Source of the DNA: Diprion similis
Taxonomy: Eukaryota; Arthropoda; Insecta; Hymenoptera; Diprionidae
Reading direction: 5' to 3'
Length of the DNA: 64,000 nucleotides
NCBI RefSeq assembly: GCF_021155765.1
Contig: NC_060118.1
Coordinates: forward strand, 12,207,146-12,271,145
The notes below the pieces were generated by a model. It had not been told where the DNA came from and ran no database searches. It was given only the letters and a program-made list of their open reading frames with translations. How positions within the stretch are numbered: position 1 is the first letter of the stretch; every line of letters starts with the position of its first letter. Made by a program: the position numbers and the translations under genes. Positions 15,056 to 27,900 of the stretch are shown here, piece by piece.

Positions 15056-15058
<3 letters not shown>
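11578..15058. other. Gene-poor region with microsatellites
   Basis: Holds (TA)n near 12165-12191, CAG and GGA tracts at 12607-12695 and a CGA tract near 13062-13100. Bases 13900-14420 are GC-richer and contain a 113-codon open frame without clear splice sites or a recognisable domain; I do not call it a gene. Confidence 0.5.

Positions 15059-15102
<44 letters not shown>
15059..15102. repeat. (GA)n microsatellite
   Basis: Over 20 GA units. It produces poly-Arg/Glu frames on + and poly-Ser/Leu frames on -. Confidence 0.95.
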
Positions 15103-15104
<2 letters not shown>

Positions 15105-16543
15105 AAGTCTCTATCTGCAAATTGGCACATACGAGCATTCCAGCAACTAACTTTCGTACGTACAGATTCTTCAGGTACATACAAACGAATTCGAGTGAAA
15201 TATTATACGTATGGCATAAAAAGTATAAAATTTGGAGACGAATTTTTTTTTTTTTTTTCTTTTTTTTCCAACTCATGTGAAATGAAACGATACTGAAGTT
15301 AGTAACGTTAACGTGTACCGAACCGTTAAAACGAAAATCACTAACTTGTACCTTTAGAATACATGAAGAAAAGTGAAATTTACAAAATATGAGTTTGTTG
15401 ATGCTTTCATTATATTTCGTTCAATAAATTTCAAGTGATCCTAAACTTTCCAAATAACGATTTTTTCCAAAAACGCATCATTACACAATAACGTTACAAA
15501 CTTCGGCCTGATGAAATGAAGATATTGAAAATAATGTACAATGCGGAGCACAGAGTTCTACACTGTGAAACGTAGGTACCATTATCCAACCCAAGACAAA
15601 TCGAACTAGTCAAAAACGAATCGAATGGGGAATAACAGACCCAAGTAATAACGTGTATCGAGTTCGGTGCGACCGTCTTCATCATCCTCCTCCTTCTTCT
15701 CCTCCTCATCCTCGTCGTCGTCATCGTTCACCTAGGAAATACTTCTCGAGAAGAAGCAGCAAAGCTGAGTCGTCATTAAAACTTTTAGATTGCATAAGAA
15801 TGGCTCAGACTACCACTTAGGTCTCGCATAGAATAACTCGCGTTACGTAACAACTTCCGTAGAAGAGAAGAGCTAGGAAGAAGGAGGAAGTAGATCCGCG
15901 ACGCGTCGCGTCGCCCAGACGTTCTTCCGCCTCGACGTCGTCGCCTAAACTTAAGACCAACTAGCGAACAGAGCGCGAGATAGGAAAACTCTGTTAACTA
16001 AATAGGATTTCCAAAGAGAAAATGTGAGGAAAATATGAAATCAGCTCAGTCACTAAACTTCACGAAATCCCTAATGAGCTGATAAAATTTCGTCGTGCAA
16101 TTCAGCGCGTGGAACGAATTGAGGTTAGGTGTGTAGACCGCATGAAGATGGAAAACAGCAGTTTATTACACAAGAATATACGCCAAATCGCAGTCTGTTA
16201 CCCTAGTGAGGGTAATTGATATACGTACGTTAGGGTGGTCCGTATTTGTGGTTTTTTTTTTTGTCTTCTCCACTCCAAACTTTGCAGATTGGTATAGGTA
16301 TGATTGTATACTTATAATCACGAACCTGAGTTAAAAAAAACTTTGTCGCCGATTTGCTGTACGCAGATAACGAAATATTGCCAATCATTGCCGATCGTAT
16401 CGACGTAACGTAAATAACCGGAGAATAGAGATTCTCGTTTGTAATTGAATCGATTACTCAAACCAAAGTACTTTGTACGCGTAGTCGAGAATATGAAACA
16501 AGACGGCACTTTGATTATGACTGTTTCATTCGAATTTTACAAA
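15103..16543. other. Intergenic stretch, no gene seen
   Basis: No exon is recognisable. At 16225-16240 there is a lone TTAGGGTGGTCC motif followed by a T run. It resembles the start of the family 1 elements, but no matching inverted end was found nearby. Confidence 0.5.
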
Positions 16544-17173
16544 ACTTGAAAATTTCACGGCGTATTATTGTTATATTCTACACGTGTGGTGCATTCTTGG
16601 CTGACGGTAAGTAATTCCACAAACAATTGGATGTAGAGATAGATTGTGTGACGGACGTCACGATAACGAAGGCGGGGAAATTTGGAAAACTTTAATTGCG
16701 TATCGCGCGACGTCGATTACATACTTTAGCCTTGTTCTGTTGAAACTCGACGAGTTTTCGATTTCAACGCTGATCTAAAGAGCTTGTGGCATATCCTTCG
16801 ATATGAGCCAAGTGTGACAATAATTTTATAAAAAATGTATGAAAAAATTCAGTCGAAAGACAAAGAAACGAGAGCAAATATACCCGACTAGGCTGCCGCA
16901 TGACGAAAACTGATCAAATAATTATTTAGTACGTATTTGGGACATAAGTGTACATTCCAAAGATCACGTGATACACCTGGCGTCGATCTCGTGTCAATTC
17001 GTGGGAAAAATTTTGGGATCGAGGATCGGTATAGATACCGGCTGCAGGCTTGGGATTTTCATTCGCCGCTGAATTAGTTCTTCAAGCCGAAGTACTTCCA
17101 CGTATTCAACAACATGAATCAAGTGGCCGCCATGTTCTTCACCTTTTTGGTGTGCTTCGAACTTTACGCTGTG
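16544..17173 (+). repeat. Segmental duplication, upstream copy (630 bp)
   Basis: This block aligns without any indel to 22237-22866, at a constant offset of 5,693 bp. It contains a likely non-coding first exon whose end GCTGACG meets a GTAAGT donor at 16607, a short intron, and a signal-peptide-like start at 17114. By my count about 10 of the first 570 bases differ between copies, against 8 of the 60 bases from the ATG onward. Similarity stops abruptly after 17173. Confidence 0.9.
17114..17170 (+). CDS. Duplicated signal-peptide exon, upstream copy (status uncertain)
   Basis: The ATG at 17114 corresponds to the ATG at 22807 in the downstream copy. It opens a hydrophobic stretch (MNQVAAMFFTFLVCFELYA) typical of a signal peptide. 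Identity with the other copy ends a few bases past codon 19, where GCT meets a possible GTGAGG donor at 17171. If read through, the frame stays open to about 17281 but loses any resemblance to the sister copy. It could be an alternative first exon: a phase-0 splice to 31733 keeps the long frame there open. It could equally be a decayed duplicate. Nothing in the sequence decides between these. Confidence 0.4.
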
Positions 17174-18030
17174 AGGAACTCTTATTCTTCTCCCTTGACG
17201 CTTCTCTTCTTCCCTTGGATAGTCACAAACACGCACTCTCATTGCACGCGGTATGGTAAAAGCTCATATATATGTATATAAGAACAAACCTAGAAGAAAT
17301 AAGAAGAAGAAGAAGAAGAAGAAGAAGGAGACGCCGTGCAGAATTTAGACAAAGTTTACGCTTCAATTATTCTCCAATTACGCTTGTTTGCAATCGTAGA
17401 CTGCAGCCAACGTCGCAATTTCCTTACCGCGTTAACGTAGGTAGTAGGTAGGTAGATACCTACTTTCGTTTCAACGAGTTGCTTATACATCGCCACGTTA
17501 CCTGCAGCGTGCAGCTTTAATTCGGTTGTATCAGCATATAGTATATATAGCATAACCTCACCATGGCTGAGGTGAGCTTAAAGCTACGTTCCAAAACGAC
17601 AAAAACATCATTATTGCATATAAGATTTCAATTTACGACGCAAGAATTCTTGTACCTTGGAGATGAATAGTGAACGTAACCCTTTTCTTTTTTTTCCTTT
17701 TTTTTTTTTTTTTTTGTTTCTCTTTTTACAACGAACGCGTTTCTGCTCCTGAAAATTGAACGATCGGAAAAAAAAAAAAAAAAAAGGGGGGGAGGATCTA
17801 CATATTTAAGTCGCAGCTGCTGAAAGTCTGGCATATTTTCAAATTTATTTTCTTTTTCAATTTTTTTTTTTCCCCCCGATATCGCCAATTGTTCATACAA
17901 AATGAGTGTAATAAACGTTATCGCATTTTTTGACTTGAGAAATTATGTAAAAAAAAAACAGGTTTTCGATGAAATCATAACCGATATATGAAGCCACGTT
18001 GGTACAAGTATCTATATTTATACAGTAGAT

Positions 18031-18074
<44 letters not shown>

Positions 18075-18752
18075 GAAGAGAGAGAGACAGACGATCAGAC
18101 AGATTGACAGGCAAGTGTACGTCGCTGGCAAATATTGTTCAAACTGTATGAAATTTGAACAGATGTTCGATAAAGATTCTATCGATAACGCAGAAGGTGA
18201 GAATGATTTTTGGGGAAGAAATACCTTAATTTATAAATATCCAGCACGTAACGTATGTAATAAGAAAAATTGTCGATCTATTAAAAACGCATGGTTGAAA
18301 ATATTTTTTTATCATCATGAACGCAATTGCGTATGCCATTCATCGTTGAAAGTAAAGTTTAACACGAATAAAAGCACAGTTCGAATAAGTTAATCGATTA
18401 AACTGTAACCGAAATTTTATATTCTAAAAATCTGTCATCATAATTCTTAATCAGCAAAAATTTTACGGCACATTTTATTAGAAATGAAATAATTAACTTT
18501 ACGAACTATTCAGCGATATTCGAATCACTATTTTATACTTCGGAAATGTATGGTAATAAATTGACGATAAAATTTCTTAAACTTTCTCAGTTATTCAATT
18601 CTACAACTAATTTAACGATCGAACTGTAAAAATAAAAATTTTTCGTATCAATTTATTCCATAAAGTTATAAATTATATATATATATACGATTAACGATAT
18701 CCTAATATCCACACATAATTTTCGTCGACCGTCGTAAAAACGCATCTTGACG

Positions 18753-18782
<30 letters not shown>
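18753..18782. repeat. 30-base poly-C run
   Basis: An uninterrupted run of C (G on the other strand), far longer than expected in AT-rich DNA. Its true length is uncertain because homopolymers are error-prone in assemblies. Confidence 0.9.
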
Positions 18783-18783
<1 letters not shown>

Positions 18784-18942
18784 CGCCTCGTTTCATCTTT
18801 CTCACAAACGTTCTCCTTCTCTTCTTCTCGGTGCAGAAAATACCTTCGCCAAAGTACCTTAAGCCACGTACTCACGCACAGTAAGTGCATAAGGGGGTAA
18901 AAATCTGAGGGAGGATAAAGAAGGGAGAGAGATGAGATGAGT

Positions 18943-19022
18943 GGAGAGGAGAGGAGAGGAGAGGAGAGGAGAGGAGAGGAGAGGAGAGGAGAGGAGAGGA
19001 GAGGAGAGGAGAGGAGAGGAGA
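18943..19022. repeat. (GGAGA)n pentanucleotide array
   Basis: About 16 near-identical pentamer units. On the other strand the frames read as Ser-Pro-Leu repeats and are spurious. Confidence 0.95.
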
Positions 19023-19401
19023 GGGAGGGGGGTGGATATAATCGCGAGTAAATGACCTGTGAGTAACACTGCAGTGAGCCAACGAAACCGCCGTTTTCGG
19101 GTGGTTGGATGGGTGGATGGGTGGGAGAAGAAAAAGAAGAAGACGATGATGATGACGAAGGAGAGAAAAAGTGGACCAAAGAACAGCGATACCTCGTCCC
19201 ATCTATCTTTGTCTAGGTATGTAAATTGTTACTCCGAATGGAACAGCAAGTGGTAAGCCATTTAATTGTAAGTATAAACAAGATGCGTGAGCGCGTATCG
19301 TAGTGTGTAGCTGTAGAGGATGTCTGTCCAAGCAAGCCATGAAGGGATGGTGGAAAGGGTGGCATGCAACTGTAGACCCTTAAAGCTCCGGAATTCTCTG
19401 T

Positions 19402-19436
<35 letters not shown>

Positions 19437-20189
19437 CTGGTCTTCCTCCTCGCCCTGCGTTCTCTGTGTATCTTGATTATATTCTATTTAGAACTGAACC
19501 CAACCGAAACTCTCACCCTCGCCCAGGCACCCTCTGCAACCCCCCTCTCTTCTCTCCTCTCCTCTCCTCTCCTCTTGTCAGGGGGCGGTTTGCCACCGCG
19601 ATATCCCAGTTGTTCAAGCTACACTGGGCGCGTTATTAAATGCCGCAGCGTTTACTGCGAGAAGGCGAGCTTGCGTACGGTAAGATAGATGGAAAAGGAG
19701 AGAGAGAGGGTGGGAGTGAGGGAGTGAGGGAGAGAGGGAGAGAGAGAGAGTTCGAAGGCGGCATCCTTCCTCCGGGTTCACGAACAAATGAGAGGCAAAA
19801 TTCGCGCGGAAAACGATCGAAGCGAAAATCCGGAATATCCGGCAAATAATTTTCAATTATACATGTATGTACGTTATACATACATTACATTATAGGGTGT
19901 TTCAGAAAAGTATAATTTACGATTTTCCACCGTGTTACACTTCTGAAAAGTTTGTAGTTTTATTTTGAAAGAAAGATTCTGTGAAAAGATATCCGTTCTA
20001 ACGATAATTTATATGGAAGATCGTCTTCGGTTGAACTTTCACTATTTTCGCAAATTTTTTTTTTTTTTTTTTATGTTTTTCAATTTGTGAAAAAATCCGT
20101 CGTAGAACTTCAATTATTATCTCTTTCCTCACATTTATATTCAACCCAAAGATCACGATTCGTAACACAACGATATAAGGGAGGATTGG

Positions 20190-20515
20190 GCAAAGCGGGG
20201 GGGGGGGGGGGGGGGGGGGGACGAGGTACCCTTAAAATTTTATAAAAAAAAATCATGTCTTACAAAACATTTTTCAACTAATAATACAAAAAAGACTTCT
20301 ATAAACATTACTGAGTATTATTTGGAATTTTCGAATGTTTTCAAAGATCGTTTTTTTTTCTCCACCCTAACATCTGAAAATCATTTTTATTTTCTTTGGT
20401 TTCAGTTTAAAAAAAAAAAGAAAGAAAAAGATTCAGCGTATTTCAGTTTTCTCTAAAACTAAGTATTTCCTCGAGTACCCCCCCCCCCCCCCCCCCTCCC
20501 CTCGCCGCAAATATT
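20190..20515. mobile_element. Possible short element with inverted G-run ends
   Basis: The left side reads GGCAAAGC, then 24 G, then ACGAGGTACC. The right side reads CTCGAGTACC, with a C run of about 19 and then CTCCCCTCGCCGCAA. Reversed, the right side resembles the left. The interior is AT-rich, with A and T runs and no ORF. This fits a small inverted-repeat element whose ends expanded into homopolymers, but the inverted match is short and interrupted. Confidence 0.4.
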
Positions 20516-21555
20516 TTACGCTATATTCGCATCAAAGTTATTATAGATTCAAGTTTTTTTTTTTTTTTTTCATTCCATGCCCATGACGTGCGATCAGAGT
20601 AAAGGGAGAAAAAATGTGAGATATTTTAAATGTCGACAATTGCAGGTTATTATTTGATGAACACGTACAAGCGCGTATGAAATAGGAATTTAACAAATCT
20701 GCACGAATAATCGAATACCAATTCAGAATAATCAACGACTGATTGTTTGGACGAAATTCGATTTTTACAAAACGCAATTTGACACGTTGACAAGATACAT
20801 TGATAAAAAAAAAAAAAAAAAAAAATCATTTTTTCTCGTTTCTTCCATACATTCATACATTATAAACACACATTCTTAAATTCATCGTAGAAGAAATAGA
20901 TTTTTTTTATAAACCCCCTGTGTGGGCATATTAGTAATCCGAAATAGATATCCAGAAAAATTGTCGTCCAAATTTCATTACAACTCGCCTTCAACTCAAT
21001 GATATTAGGACAAGTGTTTTCCAAGGACAACGGTAGATATACATATACGGTGTATATAAATAAAGAGAAAAGCAAACCGTAAGATAGAATGACAGTACAG
21101 TTGAATAAAACTTTTATTTGCTTGGATACCGTAACGCTAAAGCAGAACAGAACCAACCACATCTTTGTGAGCCTATACGTTCAATTTATTTGAAAGAAGC
21201 GTGAAATGTGAAAATGACAAGGAAAAAAAGGGAACAAAAAGAAGAAGAAAAATTGGACAAATAAAAAAGAAGAGTTCGCAGAAACCGAAAAAGCGAAAAA
21301 GAAGTTGAGGAGAAAAATTGGAGAGAGGTAAGAGGAGAAGAAACACAACCAGAGTGCAAAAGTCCACGACCTCGTGGACTTATATCGCGTATCGTATCAT
21401 ATACGTGTAGTTTATACTTCTCATATGCGAGCTTTCGTGCCAGGAATCTAAAAAAGTTAATATCTCTCCCCCTCCTCGAGCTTCTCTCCATCGTGCTTCG
21501 CCTGCGAATGAGAAGCGTTAAAGGACATGCATGGCGCACGTGTGTGTACAACACA

Positions 21556-21591
21556 ACAAACAAACAAACAAACAAACAAACAAACAAACAC
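21556..21591. repeat. (CAAA)n microsatellite
   Basis: About nine tetranucleotide units. Confidence 0.9.
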
Positions 21592-22236
21592 AGGTATTCG
21601 TATAAAAAGACGGGATACGCATATCTGTTTATACCTGTACGTACATACATAGATAGCGGTAGCCGAAGGGCTCCGCAAGCGCAAACATTCCCGCCATCTT
21701 TCTTCTTGAATGTAATGAAGGTGGAAAATCCCGAAAACCCGAAAGGATTTTTGAGGTACGATTTTTAGAAACAATTACGAACGACGAATCGACCGAAATT
21801 TTGATTTTCGATGAATCTTTGTCGTCGACGAGGCTTTTGTTTTAAATTTTGATTTTAATATACATCTTTTTTGACGTAAAAGGGTTATGAAAAAAAAAAA
21901 CACGATTTTTCGGTTTCTCTCAAGTTTTTTTTTCCGCCATTTTGCCATTTTTGGAAAAAAAAAAGAAAAACAATTCCGTATAAATTTATTGAAAAATTTT
22001 TGCATTCCCACTAATTATTTTCCTAAAAGACGACTTTTCGTATTTACGGTACCTTTCTGTGTTTGTAATTTGACTTTCGAAATTTCGTCCCGTCGACTTT
22101 TAGCTCTTTCGCATTTTTGTACCCCAGCCCCCGCGTGACAAATTCGCAACGACCGTCGTTTGTTTTTGTTGCTCTCTTGCTTTTCTTAACGTTTCTTCAT
22201 CCCCATCGTCCCTCACGTACCTAACGCGTACGTTAT

Positions 22237-22866
22237 ACTTGAAAATTTCACGGCGTATTATTGTTATATTCTACACGTGTGGTGCATTCTTGGCTGACGG
22301 TAAGTAATTCCACAAACAATTGGATGTAAAGATAGATTGTGTGACGGACGTCACGATAACGAAGGCGGGGAAATTTGGAAAACTTTAATTGCGTATCGCG
22401 CGACGTCGATTACATACTTTAGCCTTGTTTTATTGAAACTCGACGAGTTTTCGATTTCAACGCTGATCTAAAGAGCTTGTGGCATATCCTTCGATATGAG
22501 CCAAGTGTGACAACAATTTTATAAAAAATGTATGAAAAAATTCAGTCGAAAGACAAAGAAACGAGAGCAAATATACCCGACCAGGCTGCCGCATGACGAA
22601 AACTGATCAAATAATTATTTAGTACGTATTTGGGACATAAGTGTACATTCCAAAGATCACGTGATACACCTGGCGTCGATCTCGTGTCAATTCGTGGGAA
22701 AAATTTTGGGATCGAGGATCGGTATAGATACCGGCTGCAGGCTTGGGATTTGCATTCGTCGCTGAATTAGTTCTTCAAGCTGAAGTACCTCCACGTATTA
22801 AACAACATGAAGCAAGTGGCCGCCATGTTGATCGCCTTTTCGGTGTGCTTCCAACTCTACGTTGTG
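22237..22866 (+). repeat. Segmental duplication, downstream copy (630 bp)
   Basis: Sister of 16544-17173 with no indels. It includes a presumed non-coding exon ending at 22299 (GCTGACG before GTAAGT), an intron and most of the signal-peptide exon. This copy keeps an apparently functional exon end beyond the duplicated part (donor GTGAGT at 22883). Confidence 0.9.
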
Positions 22867-24743
22867 GGCGTAGTTGCTCAGGGTGAGTATTCGCGAACAA
22901 TGTTTACAACCAGTTCGAAAAACTACTGGATGAGATTTTTCGTCGCGTGCTTATTGAAGAAGAATCAATTTTCCGGATGGCTATCGATGTGCCTGTCGAA
23001 TGTAGACATTTTGTTGTCATAATCTACCGATGATAAACCTTTATGCATAATTATACTCACGTGTATTCGTCACTACAGTAATTTCATAAGTTTTATGTTT
23101 CAGTCGTAGATACTCCCATTAACCAACTAGCAATTTTTACGGGTGGAGCTACATCCCCGACGGTAGTAAGCTTGTGAGCTCGAATCTACGGAACCAGAAG
23201 CGGCCAGAATTGAAACATATTTTACGGCATCTTTTCCCAATTTGACTTAGCGCTCCGGTAATGTGACAAGTAAATAGAGCATCATCTCCAAGTACTTACC
23301 GAATTCTGAGAGGTATCAGATATTTGTATAACGTGCGATGGTTAAGATGATAAAGATGAGGCACACATGTGGGATGCCCACATTATTCGAATTTTGAAAT
23401 CAACCTTATCGTCAGATAATTCCCAAAATAATTGCATTTAATGATTATTAGTGCGAAACGACGTTGCTGTAATATTATTCACCACTCAAATCGTTCTATA
23501 AATGTATCTACACGTACTTGGCATACGTTTACACGTTATTTGCATGTTTGTTACAGGCTAACTTCGTCGTAATGAAGAAAAATAGAAATTAATCGCCGTT
23601 CTGTATGAACCTTGAGTTTAAAATTATATTGTATGCCATCTGTACTTTAAAACGGTTTCTCCGCTTCCAAGAATAAATCTAAAATCTCTAAAAATCTACC
23701 CTCAGACTCGATACACAATATACGTCGTACATCATACATCAACATCCGCTCAAAAAATTATTCGCTCAAACTGCATCGTACACGTATGTATACAACGAAC
23801 AAACATGACATAAAACCGTGAAACGCTGCAGATTTCCTTGCAAATAAAAAAAAAAACCAAAAAACAAGGGACAGTAACGTATACATAATATATATATATA
23901 TATATTCGAATATCCTGGAATCTAGCCACAACCGGCGACATGACGTATGCTTAACGAGTATGGAAACGGCTCTGAGGACAAATTCCGTCGTCGTTCCTGC
24001 AGAGCTTTCGTTGAAATACTACTGAGCAAACGTTTTATTCTCACCGCATTGCCTCTGACCGCTGCAGCAGGTTTATACCATAATGGTCGAACGAACGAAC
24101 GAACGAACGAACGGATGCGAATTTTCCCCTTGGACAAAAGAGAGTACCTTGGTGAACGATTGAGGGGGGGGGGGGGGGGGGGGGGGGGGGGTAGTTTTAC
24201 GTAGATGGATAAAAATTGAGTAGCGAAAAGCTGACGCGGTTCCGCACATACCCAAGTAACTATATGTATATACCTACCCGAAAAAATTCGCATTCCGCTG
24301 TATAATTCATCGTACAGTCTTCTCTCCTCTCTCTTTCAGCGCGATTCTCTCATTCTCAGAGTTGCATGTATATTAGGTTGGCGTAAAAAAAAAAAAAAGA
24401 CTATTTTCTTTTTCTTAAGTCTCGTGTGACAAAATGTTAGTTTTTGATGTTTTGATAGCTCACTCCAAAGGACAGTTGAAAAAAAAAAAATTTAAGAGGT
24501 CGTTCCAAATTTTTTTAAATGTCAAAAATCGTCAAAAAATTAAATTAAAATAATTTATATTTTCAATATTTCGTTTGATTTTTAATTCATTTCGTGGAAT
24601 ACTAGAGACTCTGCCTCTCTAGAGAATCTCCCAATATTTCTCTCTTTTCAAGAATGACTTCGGCACCGCTGCATCGTGGATACTGCAGTCATAGAGCATA
24701 GAATAAGCCGATATAACGAACTGCTGCATAGTTGAACGTCGTG

Positions 24744-24783
<40 letters not shown>

Positions 24784-24928
24784 ATAATATTTATATATAT
24801 TCTCGCTTCCCAAGAAGAACAAAGCTATATACGATATAAGCTGCTGCTGCTGCTGGTGCTGCACTCTGTCGGTAGTTATACACAAAATGCATCCAATAAC
24901 TCAGGTCTCAGACTGCATCCAATTATCG

Positions 24929-24976
<48 letters not shown>

Positions 24977-27900
24977 ATACACTAAACCAACCAAACAATA
25001 AAACATTCGCTATTATCCTGCAGTATCTAGCTACATATTTATGAAACGGTGTGAAAATATTCGCTCTTTCAAATTACACCATTATGTTATAGAATCGCTC
25101 TTTTCTTTTGTTTTTTTTTTGTTTTTTTTTTTTTTGTATCAATTATCAAAGTCCTCGTTACCATCATTGAAACACCCCACCTCGACCATATCGAATCATC
25201 AAATCTTTAATTCTCTCTTCATTTTTTTTCTTCTTCAAATATTTTCTTTCTTTCGATTTATATATATATATATATATTTTTTTTGTTGTTTTTCACTTTT
25301 TACGCAATTTTCTTTCCCCCATTAATCTGTCGTTTATACCTACCCGGAAAGAAAAAAGAATAAAAGTAAGTAGAAACGGAGAAAATAAACGGTGCAGGCG
25401 GGGCAGGAAAACCGGTGAAATATGTCACTGATATCTACCCCTCTGTGACAATTTTTTTCTTTTCTTCTTATTTCTTTCTTTCTTTCTTTCTTTCCTTACC
25501 CCTCTTTCACTTCTCCACCCCCCCCCCCTCCCCCTCCTGTTTTTTGTTTAATGATTTATTGATATATAATTTTTTTTTTTCTTCAAGTACGGAAGACAAG
25601 AGAATCGAATTCTTCGGTTCAGAGGATAGGGAAAGAAAAAAAATTGCTGAAGGTAAGTGAGAAGAAACAAGTCGGGAAAAACAGTTTTTTCGCGATACTT
25701 TTTTCATCGTCGTGAAAAGGAAATATAATCTCTGTCGGTCTGTACAACAAACTTTCGCGATGATTTGAAAAATGATGGAGTAAAAAATTCTAAAACCGAT
25801 AGGACTTGGCAACGGAATTGAAAAAGTTTTTGAAGAAAGAATTTGAAAGGGAGAAGAAACAAAAAATTCCGCGGGTATGAAATCGAACCGATATGAGAGA
25901 GAGAGAAAATATTTGCAATACTGCTTCTTCTCTAATCCGTTGAGAACATTAGATACCTGAAGTATAATATAGAAAGTCGGAGGAGGAAAAGAAGATGAAG
26001 AAAAAGAAGAAGAAAAAGATGAAGAAAAAATCGAAGCCGTTGATTTCAACCGGAATAACTTTTTCACGGTCCGTTACAGCCGCTTTTCTCTATACATATA
26101 TATATATATATATATATACAGTGTGTCCCGCTTCCGTTTCCGCTTTTGTTTGTCGTCGTTGTTATATTTTCATCGACGTTTTCTTCCTCCGGGTAAACAA
26201 CAAATAAAACCATCTTAAAACGTGTAAAACAAACCAGAACGTTTTCTTAGACAAAACAAAACAAAAAAAAAAAGCATAACGCAAAAGATTCGAGAAACAA
26301 AAATAAAAGAAATAAGAAGAATTGTTTCAATGAACCGGAAGCTGATCCCAACAAAGAGAGCCTAAAACCAACTTGATTCACTGTATGACAAAAAAAAAAA
26401 AAAATTTTGCAAAACAGTACAGATTGTTCTAAAAGCTTCTATTTTATGCGACCGAAGTTATCAACGTTGACGTAAGAAAAATATTTGGTGGTGGTGGGGG
26501 GGGGTGGTTACTATTTCCAAGTTTACAATGACTTTGAATTATTCAAATTTTCAAACCATCAACATATCATTGTCTCATTACGATTTAACTAACAATGAAC
26601 TGAACTTCGGACATTACTGCAACAGTGAAATACAAAGTTTTGTCCAAAGGCTTGAAATCATTCCAACAACGTAACTTAGCCTTAACTTCAGTCCTCGTTC
26701 TACTATCGGTTGTTGCAAAAAATGGAAAACTTTTTCCCCGTATGCAAAAACAAAGTCGAGAGAAAAATCTTCCGACTACAGGTGTCTCTCGATTCGCCGA
26801 TCTCAAACACTGCGCTGCACCGATATGCAATGACATATATGTGATACATAGGTATAGGTATAGTAGGTATATTATGTACACACGTCCAAGGTGTAAGTAA
26901 CTTGCCGTGGGAAAATATTGGCAAACGTCCGAAGGTGGGGCGGGGGTGGTGGTGGGGGTGGTATAGAGAAATACGGTGAGGTGGAAGAAAGTTGCGCGAG
27001 GGGAGGTGAAATAAGCCAACGTGTAGGTCGTCGCCGTCTTGAGTTATTGCCGCGACTATCTGCTCAACTGGTCCGATTTATTTCTAGGTACCGGTGAGGT
27101 AGTATGATGACTGTGTGTGTATGTATGTATATATATATATATATATATATATTACGCACAGGCAGACACACACACACATTATATACACTGTATATAAGGG
27201 AACAAAAATATTTCTCGAATATTCTCGTCTTTTTCCGCTCTCATGCTTTTCTCTCTCTTTCTCTGTCTCATATATATATATATTAGGGTGGCGCAAAAAT
27301 CCGACTATTTTTTTTTTTTTATTTCTGAGTCTCGTGTGACATAATGTTAGTTTTTGATGTTTTAAGAGCCCGCTCCAAAGGACAGTTCAAAAAAATTTTT
27401 TTAAGAGGTCGCTCCACATTTTTTAAAACGTCAGAAATCGTCAAAAATCGATTTAAAAAAAAAAAAAAAAATTCTCGTTACGGTATAATTTTATAGACAA
27501 AAAAAAACACTAAGTATCCAAAAGTTTCAGTTCAAAATTTCAATTTTGAAAGGTCGCTCATAATTTGTTTTTCAATTTTTTTTGGTGCATTTCTTTAGAT
27601 CTTTTCGAGCGACCTTTTAATATTCATATTAAAATTTCATAAATATTTTTTCTTCAATTTAGTAAGAAAGAATCGATAACAATACACCACGACATGAATT
27701 AAAAATCAAACAAAATACTGTAAATATAATTTTTTTAATTTAATTTTTTGACGATTTTCGACTATTTAAAAAAATTTTGAGCGACGTCTTAAAATTTTTT
27801 TTTTGAGCTTGTCTTTGGATTGGGCTCTTAAAACATCAAAAACTAACATTTTGTCGCACGATACTCAAAAAAAAAAAAAAAATGGTCGGTTTTTTTGCGC

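Larger units (their letters stand above)
17174..22236. other. Repeat-rich spacer between the two duplicated blocks
   Basis: No gene was recognised. It contains many low-complexity tracts: (GA)n near 18034-18068, a 30-base C run, a GGAGA array, (GTC)n near 19403-19438, G/C runs near 20.2-20.5 kb and (CAAA)n at 21556-21591. At 19896 an isolated AGGGTGTTTCAGAAAA looks like a transposon end, but I found no partner. Confidence 0.5.
23166..27282. other. Left part of presumed large intron
   Basis: In the model above this is intronic. It holds repeats: (GAAC)n at 24089-24113, a 28-base G run at 24164-24191, (TA)n near 24752-24781 and 24935-24972, and long T and A runs. I saw no other exon on either strand. 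Confidence 0.5.
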
